A stretch of 64,000 bases of DNA from Chondrosia reniformis. Lineage: Eukaryota > Porifera > Demospongiae > Chondrillida > Chondrillidae. The position numbers and the translations under genes were made by a program. This document shows, in pieces, positions 1 to 13,400 of the stretch (position 1 is its first letter; each line of letters starts with the position of its first letter). The stretch covers positions 7,177,130 through 7,241,129 of the forward strand of contig OX359191.1 in the NCBI GenBank assembly GCA_947172415.1. The letters run 5' to 3'. Under the pieces are notes generated by a model, which was given only the letters and a program-made list of their open reading frames with translations, was not told the origin of the DNA and ran no database searches.

Positions 1-146
1 CCAGTATGTATATATGTATGTACATACATATAATAATGATAATTGCATATATCTGTACATACATGCACGATACTCTTTCTCTTGGCTTGTTTTATGTACG
101 TACATACATACAATATCATATGTATGATATGTTTCTCTTGTTGTAG

Positions 147-822
147 GAGACAAACCTCCAGAAAGAGTAAAAAGTCAAAGCAACCAAACTACTTAACTCT
201 AACTAAAGCTGCTGCTTCAAAGAGATATGTCACTAAATCCTCTAGATATTCAAAACGGTTTGTATCACAGTATATATGTATATGTATATGATAGGTTACT
301 GTTGGCTGTCTTTAGGTATATACATATACGTACGTACGTATGTACATAGTATAGTCCATAAGTATATAATTAATAAAACACTACAATATTTCCTGTAATA
401 TACCTATAGTATGTCCTGTAATGTACGTACAGTAGATATGTATGGTTGACATCAGAATAAACAATAAAAGAACAAAAATAGTTCTCCTATATATTATTAT
501 TCTTACTCTTATTATTATTAAAGTGCCCATGCATGTACATACATTAATTATAAGGTGTAGATAGATGCCAACCAGTTCTGGTTAAGGGGCACAGGGTTAT
601 ACCTGGACACGTATAAACCATTGCCACTTAAGGCTACCAGGCCGTCCGCCCAGGTACATAGCCCGACTGCCTTATTTTATATTAGCCGAAAAACCTGGAT
701 TAGGATATTTCATATTCTTTCTTTAATAATGTACCTACTGTAGAGGTCACTTTGACAAAGAGAACTGTTACTCAATCTCATCTTCATTTTCAAGCAACAG
801 AAGAACAGTTACAGGACATTGA
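147..822 (+). pseudogene. 3' end of a kinesin-8 (KIF18-like) copy, two last exons
   Basis: Two exons match the tails of the kinesin copies at 19-23.7 kb and 39-43.8 kb. The first, 147-257, follows a TTGTAG acceptor and encodes a basic tail (PNYLTLTKAAASKRY). It is 111 nt against 109 nt in the other copies; the extra two bases near 172 break the frame that joins it to the gene. The second, 744-822, encodes RGHFDKENCYS and ends at TGA (820-822). The rest of this copy lies left of the window. Part of a decayed paralogue is the best reading, given the frame break and the state of the other two copies. Confidence 0.6.
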
Positions 823-1485
823 ATAGGAGATGTTACATATATACATACAAAAATGAATTTTAAATAAATGTATTATATATAGTCTTTATATGATTGTTTA
901 TAATGCTTTCTTTTGTATTGTACTACTGTTCTATTGTGTATAATTAAAGAATTTGAGATATCAATGTTTCGATGATTAGCGTGAAAACATGTACTATAGC
1001 TACCCATTCAAGTAGAGACAATTGCAAATTGACTAAAATACAAATGCAATTTATATGTAATTGCAAAAGATCTAGATATACATACAGGGTAAGTTGCCAT
1101 GCAATATTATTTATGAAATTAATGATTTATAAATTACTTCATGATTGATATCAGCATGAATAATTAATACCCCAATTTTCTTACATGTACATATATATAC
1201 ATCTACTTTAGAGTTTAAAAGGCCTATAGAGAACTAAACCTAGGCCTATGAGAGCTTTGCAATTGGATGAGGATATATGCAAGAGGTTAATGTTTCTCCT
1301 ATTTCTACTTCTCCACTAGGCTAGACATGTACAGCTGTTTGTATGTGTTGTGAAGATTGCAATACAACTTCATTGTTTATAGAATCAACCATAATCTTGA
1401 TCATTATACAATGATACAACACTTGATACAATTTATACATCATGATCATACACTAATATATATAGTTAAATTAAATGCTCCCTCT
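823..1485. other. convergent intergenic spacer, kinesin tail to ankyrin gene A
   Basis: AT-rich spacer between two convergent 3' ends. No coding exon is seen. The same spacer recurs at 23,691-24,346 and 43,787-44,454, so it belongs to the duplicated unit. A piece near 1,235-1,330 with a GATGAGGATA core weakly resembles the 3' tail of the retroelement seen at 57,990-58,090, in opposite orientation. Confidence 0.5.
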
Positions 1486-4400
1486 TCATTCAAACCCTCC
1501 TTCAGAAATAAGGTACTTCACTACATCTTTGTGTCCTTTCCTCCTAGCCAGTGTCAAGCAGTCCTCTCCATATGTATTAACATTAAACTTCCTTCTTCCA
1601 AATAAGGGCAATAGGTACTTGACAACTTGGAGATGGCCCTTAAGACAGGCAAAGTGTAGAGCACTGTTTCCATACTACAAGATAATCACAATTATGAATA
1701 TAAACATGAAAACAAACATATACAGTATGTTTTGGGTCAGTTGTCCAGACAGGACTTGCAATCAATAATCGGTAAAAAGGTTTATCGCTGTATGGTTATG
1801 TTGTTCTAGTGTGAAAGTTTGTTCAAATGGTAGTCATGAGTGCTAAACAATTACCAATTTCAATGTCCGGTAGGGACAACCGACCCAAAAAGTACTGTAT
1901 AAGTATAGATATGGTGCACTTGCAGTTAATATGTAAATCAGGACCAGTATATCTACTTCAAATTGTTCACTAGACTATGGGGACGGCATATACTACTAAT
2001 CATCCAAAATGGAGTGGAATTTACACATTTATTTAATAGTGCTGATCATGTTTATCTACAGCCAATGGGATGTATCTGAGAAGGTCACATGACTGACACT
2101 TTTTCTTAGTTAATTCAGCCAAATAAGAGTTGGAACAAACAGGTGACCTTCCAATCAAGTCAATAGTGGCACTGGTGCCTTTGAATCAGCACAAATGTTT
2201 AGGTTGGTAGACATTGTGCTCTTCCACCTGTGGTCTAAATATTACATAATAATCACTACATACGAGTGCATGAGGTACTCAGTACCTATTATATATAGGA
2301 AATCATTTTAGCATATCAGTGAGGAGATCTAACTTAAAGACAGTAGTCATAGAGACAAGCTAGTATAAGAAACTAGTGTTTAGTTGTAAAATTGTGTGAC
2401 TGCAAGTTATGCAAGATTATGTACATTATTAAAAATAGTTATTTCAATTTTGCATCATCTCTCATCATGATGTATAATTTAAAGTTCAAATTTTGTTTCT
2501 CCACCAATTCTGGTCTAACTGTTACATAATAATCAATACATTGCTATCAATGCAAATGTACCACTCAAACTGTAAACCAAACAAGCAATATTCCACCCGA
2601 CAGTAACAACAGATCTACTTCAGAGAAATGACAAATATTAATATTAATTTTTATATATGTGCTTTTGAAGCATCCAGCATAAAGAATAGCATGTGATGCA
2701 TCCCATGATTATTATTGAAATTAAAGATTAAGAAAGTCCTTTGCAAAGTCCCATCAGGCTACACCCATCTGAACTAAATAAAAAAATAGAATTAACAAAA
2801 ACTAAAGATACATTTTGACTAAGTTCTACAAATGTCTGTTACCTAATCAAACTATAATAAATTGATTCTTTCTTATAAATCATATGTGACCTTCCACAGT
2901 TAACAGGGTAATAATAAGTAATAATTTATAAAATTATAAAGATACTTTTGCAGCGTCAACACAGTGTTCACAATTAATATCTACCGACACAAGTTGAATC
3001 ACTTAGCTCTTAACTTTATACTTAATGACTATGGTACGTATATGTACTATCCAACACTTGCTACAACAACACTTACTTTTTACACAGGATATCTTACCTT
3101 GTCCTTGTGGTACACATTAGCTTTACGTTCCTCTGTCAGATGTTGTACTACTTGTAACTGACCTTCCCGACAGGCTAGCAGTAGAGCGGTGAAGCCATCC
3201 TAAAGTAAGAAATATGTAAACTCATTGAAATCAGTTACAACACTTCAATCACTTCAGACAAGTGACACAGATAGATAGTTCACAATTATTATGTTGTTAA
3301 ACTACGTACATATTAACATAAACTACATACATTTACATTTAACAAAAATGTTAAACGTCTAACTACATTACATGATCAGCCATGGCATAACCATCATATC
3401 AACTTTGCATGTACTAACAGACTTATTGGTTATTATATGCAGCTTAAATTAATCAACACTTTACAACTATTACATATTAATACTCACATTGCTTTCCTCT
3501 TCTAATTTGACATGATGTGTATCAATTAAGCAACTGATGATGGCTTGTTTACCATACTTAGCTGCCTTCATTAGAGGAGTCACACCTTCCTGTGTACATA
3601 AGAAGGGAAACATTTGAGATTGGAAACTTCAGCATACAACAAGTTATAGTTAACATCGTTTAATTCCAAAGCCAAACACACATTATTGGTACTATTACAA
3701 TATACACTTTATCAATTAACATTGTTGCAGATCCTTATACACCTCATTGTACTTCAATGTAATACAATTAGTACAAACAACTAGTAGGTATGAGTTTCGT
3801 ATTGTTACTATTACGTAAAAATACTTAATATGTAATCACACGATTTTAGTTCACCATTCTTTATACAATTACCCCAGTTACCTCACTATAGCAATATAAG
3901 AGACACTAACTCATTTCTTACCTTATTCCTTTCTTCAGGAGTGAACTTCAGTTCTTCAACAATGTGGCTCACCATTGCAGGATTGTCTTGTTCATTTCTA
4001 CTGGCATCGTGAATTAGACTGTTTCCATATACATCAACATCATGGAGTTTACCAGCTTCTATGAACTTTGGTAGTAGGAACTTCAGTAAATCCACATTGC
4101 CACTAAAGGCAGACCAGTGTAAGGCATTTCCATCATACTGGATTAGGAAGCACAAGACGGGAACTTAAAGGTTTTTGACAAAGAAGTGATATAGACATTC
4201 AGAAACATACTATATATACTATACACTTGCACTATATCAACTCCTAAACAGTATTTTTTACATGTAAATTAGTGAGAATTTGTGTCCAAACACTGAACAC
4301 AAATATACTCAACATTACAGGGATATCATGAATACTTGATTAACAATGGCCCTTATGACAGGCAAAGTGTAGAGCACTGTTTCCATACTACAAGATACAC

Positions 4401-7400
4401 ATAAGTAATTATGGATTTCAACATGAAAACAAACATACAAGTGTAGCAATGGTACACTTGTAGTTAATATGTAAATCAGGATCAGTATATCTACTTCAAA
4501 TTGTTCACTAGACTATGGGGACGGCATATACTGCTAATCATCCAAAATGGAGTGGAATTTATATGTTTACATAATATTGCTGATCATGTGACCTTCCATC
4601 AAGTCAATAGTGGCACTGGTGCCTTTGAATCAGCACAAGTGTTTAGGTTGGTAGACGTTGTGCTCTACCACCTGTGGTTTAAATATTATGTAATAATCAA
4701 TACATTGCTATCAATGCAAATGTGCCACTCAAACTGTAAACGAAACAAGCAATATTCCACCCCCACACTAACAACAAATCTACTTCAGAGAAATGACAAA
4801 TATTGTGCTTTTGAAGCATCCAGTAAAGCAGAGCATTTGAAATTAAAGATTAAGAAAGTCCTTTGCAAAGTCCCATCAGACTACACCCTTCTGAACTAAA
4901 TAAATAAACTCATATATAGAATTAACAAAAACTAAAAGATGCATTAATTTTTGACTAAGTCTGTTATATAATCAAACTATAAAAAAATGATTTTCTCTTA
5001 TAAATCATCATATGTGACCTTCCACAGTAAACAGGGTTATCCTGTAAGTTATATAATACATACAAAGACACTTTTACTATAAAGTCCCGAGTGGCTAGGA
5101 AGGCTCAAGCTGAATTTGATTTACTCGTAAACGCTAGCTGACATGAAAATGGTTCTCTTAAGGATACAAGTACTACTGTATAAGTACAAAAAGCAGACAA
5201 ATAGTGATAGGTCACGTGAAATACAATAGAGCATGAACAAGGGGAAAAACGTGAAGTACAAGTCAACAATACATTGTACCTTAATCCGTAAAGTGACAAG
5301 TTGGTAAAATCAAATAATAGTAAGTTAAGTGTGATACCAGTCCAATAGGGTAGCATAGATTCCTGGCATTGAGCCCCTTCCCCTATTGAGAGGGGCCTGC
5401 TCATGTTGGATATGACAGGACTCCAACAACCAATGGGTCTGTGTGTGGGGGTGGGCATCTATCACTTTGGACAAGTCCATCTGGTGATGTGAGACGAACA
5501 CATGTTCAGCAAGTGATGAGGACAACACACCCTCATTCCTGAGTGCTCTCCGATGTTCTCCAAGGCGATGATCTAATGACCTGCCAGTCTGCCCAATGTA
5601 GGATTGTTGACACTCATTGCAATGTATGCTGTAGATCACCTCTTTCCTTTTTCCCTCTGGAACAGGGTCCTTCAGATTGACCAGCTCTTGCCTCAGAGTT
5701 TGGAAGGGACAGAAGGTGACATTGATGGCCAGGGAGTCAGTTTCTGCAAATGGACTGTGATAGCCCATGGATATAAGGGATGATCGCTGATGCCCGTGCT
5801 GTCTGTTCCTCAGCATGGCTGTTGTATTTCACGTGACCTATCACTATCTGTTTGCCTTTTGTACTTATACAGTAGATGAAGGCAGCCATAGGTTGTCGAA
5901 ATGTCGAAGAGAAACATTTTCATGTCGACTACTGTTTACAAGTAAATCAAATTCAGAAAGATACTTTTGCAGCGTCAACATAGTTCACAATTAATATCTA
6001 CTAACATAAGTTGAATAGCTAAACTCTTACCTACACTATCTCTTTATACCTTATGACTATATATGGCATATATACTATCCAACACTGACTTGTTATACAA
6101 AGAGATATCTTACCTTGTTCTTGTGGTACACATTAGCTTTACGTTCCTCTGTCAGATGTTGTACTACTTGTAATTGACCTTCCTGACAGGCTACCAGTAG
6201 AGCTGTGGTACCATACTAAAGTAAGAAATATGTAAACTCATTAAAATCAGTTATAACACTTCAATCATTGAAATTCATACAAGTGCTATACTGATATATA
6301 GTTCACAATATTATGTTGTTAAAACATAAAGTACTTATGAAGTGAGGGCTTCTCCGCTGGCGCAGTCATCAAAAAAGGGTTAGGTTCTCTAATACCAGCG
6401 TTAAAAAGACAAAAAAGAAACAAGTTTGTCTTGCCGACGTTTCGGTCAGGGTACTCTGACCTTCTTCAGGGCGAAGTCTCCGTGGTTGACCGGGCCAGGA
6501 CCGCCAAGGAGCTGCTAATAAAGGAGGCCATCCACATTGGACTGAATCACCCATCCCTCAACAGGGAAGGAGGTCTGGAGCTGCCTAGATGCTGGATGGC
6601 CGCATTGAAGAACACAAGCTGTGGATCCAACCAAAGATCTGTGGCGCCAACTGACAATCCCAGTGACAGCACTTGATGGGATGCAAGGCTATATAATGAC
6701 AAATACTCACACTAGCTTCATCTTCGCCCTGAAGAAGGTCAGAGTACCCTGACCGAAACGTCGGCAAGACAAACTTGTTTCTTTTTTGTCTTTTTAACGC
6801 TGGTATTAGAGAACCTAACCCTTTTTTGATAAAGTACTTAAATTTATATATAAAAATGTTAAAATCATAAGTAACTACATTACATGATCAGCCATGGCCC
6901 TCGCTTATTGGATGTCTTTCAAGTGCTACATACAAACTTTTATATCATCACTAGTTGCTATTTCTATGATATGTTACACCAACTAACAGAGTCAACCGTA
7001 TGGTATATCAACTTCACATGTACTAGTAAGATTCAAGGGCAGTTATTTAATGTATATAGCTTTAATAAATACAACTATTACATATTAATACTCACATTGC
7101 TTTCCTCTTCTAATTTGACATGATGTGTATCAATTAAGCAACTGATGATGGCTTGCTTACCATACATAGCTGCCATTATTAAAGGAGTCACACCTTCCTG
7201 TGTACATAAGAAGGGAAATATTTGAGATTGGAAACTTCAACATACAACAAGTTATAGTTAACATCATTAAATTCCAAAGCCAAACACACATTCGTTTATT
7301 GTTTACAATATACACTTTATTGATATAAACATTGTTACAGATCCTTACTTGTTCTTCTAAATACAATTAGTACATACAAATAGTAGTAATGAGTTTCGTT

Positions 7401-10400
7401 GCACTAAGAGATGATTGGCATGTGAAGATTTAAAGGAACATTGAAATTTAAAACTCGTAATCTTTTACAGTATGTTTTACTCCTACAATTGAAATAACCC
7501 CCCCTCCCCCCCTTTAACTCAAAATAAGTAAGTGTCTAAGAATCATTTAATAATTATAGCTTCAGAAATGTCAGGGAATGGAATAATGACCAATGAGAAA
7601 TTTGAGGGTCCCTTTGTCGACTTGGATGAAGACAAATCCACAATGGACAAGGACCAACATGCATGTAATTAACTTAGTTATCATTTGTTATGTCTCACTC
7701 CTCTTTCTTAGTTGTTTTTGTAAAAAAACAAGTATTTCGAGTTTAAAAAACTCGTGGTGCGCCAGGCGCCCCTAAGTAAACTCAAACTACTTGGCTGGTG
7801 CAAATTAGATGTCCAGTTCTAGTTAGATGTGCGGTTAACCGATTCCGATTGACTCTTGTTCTATGCCGTCAATTTTACAAGGCCATATCTCGTAGAAAAC
7901 GCTTTCACGCAAGCTTTACGTTACATACTATTCGTAAATATGGTTTCTAAATCCTTTTCGTTCGTTTAATGTTCGATGCTAAGGAAGAGAAAGCTAGTTT
8001 TAAGCTAGAAACAAAAGCCAGCCGAACGTCCGCCATTTTGGTGACAGATATATATATATATATATACGAGGTTACGAACAGGAAGCCATACGTTAACATA
8101 ATTTTTGAAAAAATATAGGGGCGCCTTTGGCGCCCCAAATATTCTATCAGTGATTATCGTCTAATACAGTAACAATGATACCCTCAAATAAACCTACAAG
8201 TTCTAACAAAGTCAATATTAATAATACCCGCACATCCTATATAAGGATATATGTTATACATACGTATGTACTGGTGGATATAGCAAATACTTAACATGTA
8301 ATCACACTATTGTAGTTCACCATTCCTTATACAATTACCTCAGTTACCTCATTATAGCAATATAAGAGACACTAACTCATTTCTTACCTTAGTACTCCTT
8401 TCTTCAGGAGAGAACTTCAGTTCTTCAACAATGTGGCTCACCATTGCAGGATTGTCTTGTTCATTTCTACTGGCAAAGTGAATTAGACTGTCTCCATATA
8501 CATCAACATCATGGAGTTTACCAGCTTCTATGAACTGTGGTAGCAGGAACTTCAGTAAATCCACATTGCCACTAAAGGCAGACCAGTGTAAGGCATTTAC
8601 ATCAGCCTGGATTAGGAAGCATAAGACAGGAGCTTAAAGGTTATTTGACAAAGAAGTGATATAGACATTCAGAAACATACTATATGCTTGCACTATATCA
8701 ACTCCTAAACAGTCCTTGTACTGTTGTAATTATGTACAACATTGAGAGCACCATACACTACGCGAATACACTCAATATTAGAAGGATATCATGGATTACT
8801 TCATGACTATATTTTACACTGAGTGACACTGCGTTAGTTACTTGAACTATAAATATATACAGTTACATGCACTAACACTCATCATGAGAAGGATTACAGA
8901 GAGAGAGAGAGTTAATTACACAACTCCAAATGCTAAGTGACCAAAGTCTTATCTTTGTCGGGAGACTGAAGTTAAATATCATTGAAAGACAACAAATGAC
9001 TATTAGACAAGTCTATTTTAATGTAGCAGTCACTTTACTGGTACTCGACTGGTAAGGAAACCTCAATTGCTTTAACTGCAATAGTAATTATTGGCAGGTT
9101 TGCTACTCAAAATACATTACATGCTTTACTAATGAGCAAAACAGAATATAGTCTGCATGCATTTGACTGAGTTGTGTGGCTCAACCTTCTCCCTAAGTGA
9201 CAAATCTGGTATCTACCAACACAAGTTGTATCCCTTAACACTTACCTACACTATACCTCTATACCCAATAAGTATATGTATATTATCCAACACTTACAGT
9301 ACAACAATACTTACTTGTTATACAGAGAAGTGTCTTACCTTGTTCTTGTGGTACACATTAGCTTTACGTTCCTCTGTCAGATGTTGTACTACTTGTAACT
9401 GACCTTCCAGACAGGCTAGCAGTAGAGCTGTGTTACCACTCTAAAGTAAGACACAATGCAAATTAAATTAATCAAATTAATTGAGTCAAACAGTCAATTG
9501 TTAAGAACTGTATATGTACATAATGTAATAGAAATCATTAATAATGATACAATAATTAGTCACTAAACACTACAAATTAATTATCATTGTTAATAGCCAT
9601 AGACAGCTGTTTCCTTATTAGGACTCATCAGTATGGCATACAATGGAAGTTTGAGTGGCTAGTCTGCTAATAAGTACTCTCAAAAGCAAAAAAAGCTTGT
9701 GGTTTCCTTATCAGCAGATAAGGTGGCTAGGGGGATACTCTGGTTCCCATCAAGCGAAATTGGCTCATTGCGCTCCTCAGGGGACATGAGTGGGCAGGGG
9801 TGATATTGATGCTTTAGGATCGACGTTAGATCTTAAAGTTCCCCTATTATTTTTCCCTAGGGTTTAATTGTTAGTGACTCCTGATCAGGTAAATGCTTTA
9901 AACTTGCAGTCTTTTCTCATTATATGCACTTTCAGTATATAATTCATTTTATAATCTATACCATGTCAGAATTTATGAAGATATTTCAATTAATAATATA
10001 TTCAAATTATCTATAATCTATAGTGTTTACAAGTTTCATATTTTTACAAAACAACCTATGAGTTGTTTATTGTACTATATTGGTTAAACTTATATACACA
10101 CAATAAATATGGCTAAAGAGTAAAAATTAATATATTTTCCATGTGTACCTTACGTAGCACAATACACTCACTACATCTTCTTTTTCCACATTATGCCCTG
10201 TATCCAACAGGAGCTTCAAGACCTCCAAATCTCCACTTCTACCAGCTTGTAGCAAAGACTATTAGTTTGGGATCAAGTATGAATGATAATCTATCTGAAT
10301 TATGAATTGAATGTAGATTATACATAATATAAGTCTTATACAATATGTACGTATGCATATGAATGTACACAAATACAGTCATGGCTGTTTAGTATGGCCT

Positions 10401-13400
10401 TTGATAATCCAGTTCCCTCGATATCAGGCTGACTTTTCAGGGAAACAGGTCTTAATAGTATAATTTTGTACATGAGAAACCAGCCCTTGATTTACCTTTT
10501 GTATATCTACCTATACGAAATTGACAAGTTAATCTAATGAATGTTAGCCGACCTACTGCCAAACAATTTTGGTCTGCAAAATACGTATGCTGATTTAGTA
10601 TGTGCACTGGAAATGTACCAGTCAGTGATAAAGTATTACTTTTAAATTAGTGCATGTTTTGTACTAGGAATGAGCACTTGTTAGTTTATTCATATAATAA
10701 TTTTACAATCATGGTAATGTCATGGTGTCAGGATGACATTTTATAGACTTTCTTAATCCAGCAATGTTTGGAGAAACCAATGCAGTTGGATTGAACAGTC
10801 ATGACTGTATACGTACAATCAATCAATCACACCCATGGTGAACTGTATACTATAACAAATGTACACTTTCAATTCCTTATATGGTCAATATTTATTGTAA
10901 TGGACGGGAATGGAATAAGAACTGTATACATCTGCAAAACCTACTCCTTTCTTCTTCTTTCTGAACAGAGATCCTTCCTTCTTCATTCTGGAGAGAGATC
11001 CTTCCTTCTTCTTTCTGGACATAGAATTTGTAGCATAGTCCCAAAGTTCCTTCGACTGTAAAAGTAGCTTTTCAAACTTGTTTGAGACAATTTCAGAGTT
11101 AACTCGAACAGCTTTAATCACAGCATCACAAGTATATGTCTCCTTCAGTTCCTAGAAGAGGTGGAAAAGAAATATTCTACTAGCAGCTACTGCTAGCAGA
11201 ACACAAAGCCTAAATGTACAGTTTTAGAAATGAATTTATCACATGTTGGTATGTATGTATGTACATGCATAAACATATTATTTCTATATAGACTACCTCA
11301 ATACTGCCTTCTTCTGACTTCAGACGTTTCTTTAGATTAACCATCATTTTCAAATCTGCCAAACCTTTTGATTCACTCAAACTCTTTATTTTCTCTTCAA
11401 CTTGAGATAAAATGGCTGCCTTAGGTTCAATTTGCAGCTGGTATTTGTAGAACTTGTCTTTTATCAAAGAAACCTTTCAAGTAAAGATATATGTATGTTA
11501 AGTAAATTCATAAATTACAAATTAGCATTCCAAATATTACTTCATTATTCACCTTACATAGGTAACAGAGGAGTGGCAGTGGTCACCATAGAAACTAGGT
11601 ATAAGCTATATATATAATGTCTACATACATATGCAACACTATACAAATAAGTATCAGGTTGTATATATACTATATCCACAGACCCAAAAAATACAATTTG
11701 TACATTGTGTAGTCACTACTTACAACATCCTGCTCTGATAAAGTTTGCTTTTCTTCCTCTTTCTCACGACTGGATTTCTCTTCAAGTTGCCTCTTCAGTG
11801 ACTCCACCTTCTCAACCAAGTCTACATCCACCAGCTGCAAACAGACACAGACAGGTTAATACTTACATTGGTGAAGAATACAATCATTTAGAGTGAGTGT
11901 GCTACTGTCAATCTCACTTCTTCCAACTGCTTCACTTCTCCTCTACATTTCAACAACTCTTCCCTTGTTCTCTTCAACTCATTCTGTGACTGACTCAGTT
12001 CTTCTTCTTTGGCTCTCAGTTTAGTCTTTAGAGCATGAAGCTCCACCATTGTCATGTGGTGCATTCCCTCCATACTCTTCATCTCTGCCTTATGTTTCTC
12101 TCTGGACTGAGTTGGAGTTTTCTGAGAATAGGAAATCACATACAACCTAACCATACGACCAACAGCTACACAACTGAACCACAGCTACTATGATAAGACC
12201 TTAATTAGAATAGTCAGTATTATACAATATCAGGTTTATAATGCATGCAGTTGACAAGTATAAAAATAATATTAAATAAGCCAGGAATATATAATACATA
12301 TATACACATATAATTATGACATACACATGGATTGAATACATTAATACAAAATGTACTGGCAAAAGCAACAGACACAATTGCTATAACTAATAATTCCTTG
12401 TATACCATATACAGTGGACATCACTGCTAAGACTATCACTGGGACAGAATCAAAGTGGTCCATACACTGATTTGGTGGGATAAATTACCCAATATAATAT
12501 GCAAGTGGGAGGTAAGAGATACAAATATGGCACAGTCATTAATTGGCACAAATTTAATATGATGTTAATTGTCTTACAGACATGTAATGATGTACTCACT
12601 GAAGGAACATGCAGAGTTTCAAGTTGAACATCAATGGCAAAGTAGCCAAACACGATGACCTTCTCAACTCCAAACTCTCTCAGCTGACACACATGTGACA
12701 GGAGGATTGGAGCAATCATCACTGCGGCCTCCTTCATCAGTCGGAACATTACCATGGTGCAGCCTTCAGCAAATCCCTCAAAGAGAACTCGATCGATACC
12801 CAGGGTTTCTATCAAGTAGAACTGCAAGCGAAACAGCTCAGCCAACATATACTGACCTGGTTCCTGGTTGACTTTCAATCCCAAGTGGGCGTGGTTGTCA
12901 TCAGCAGGAAGCTCTGCTCTTTCACTTTGAAACTTTCCAAGTGCTTCTGTGGCAAAGTTGATAACATCAAAGTTGTGGTCAGAAATGGATTCCTTGAGAG
13001 CTTCTGTTTCTCCTATAGCCTTTGCAGCATCAGCAATAAGTCGCACATCCAAGGGACTGCTCCACAAGTAGATGTAGTCAAGGATATCATCTTCTGATAA
13101 TGGAATGTCTACTGGAATCTGGCTGCTGAAATGACCTTTAATTCCAATGCGGACTGCACGATGAAGTTTTTTCAACTGCTTGTCAGATAGGTCTGAGAGA
13201 TAGTTTCCCAATTTCTCATTTATTGAAGTGTACTTTTCTTTAAGCGTAAATGCTCCTGGATATTTTAAGAGTTCCCTTCGATCCTCAAAAGCTTTAATGA
13301 CAGGTTTCCAGGTGTCAATCTCTGAGATGTCGGAAAGTGGAGGTGTTGATTGAGCTACTGTAGCTGATGGAGGCGGGACTGGCTTGGGAGGTGTGGCATC

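Noticed and set aside
595-680. Possible tRNA-derived SINE or tRNA gene (also near 23,450 and 43,550)
   Set aside because: GGTTAAGGGGCACAGGG looks vaguely box-like, but no cloverleaf or A/B boxes at proper spacing could be drawn; copies are explained by the segmental duplication.
4501-4899. 132-codon plus-strand frame
   Set aside because: Lies in repeated intron sequence of the ankyrin gene; frames in the sister copies are broken and nothing resembles a protein family.
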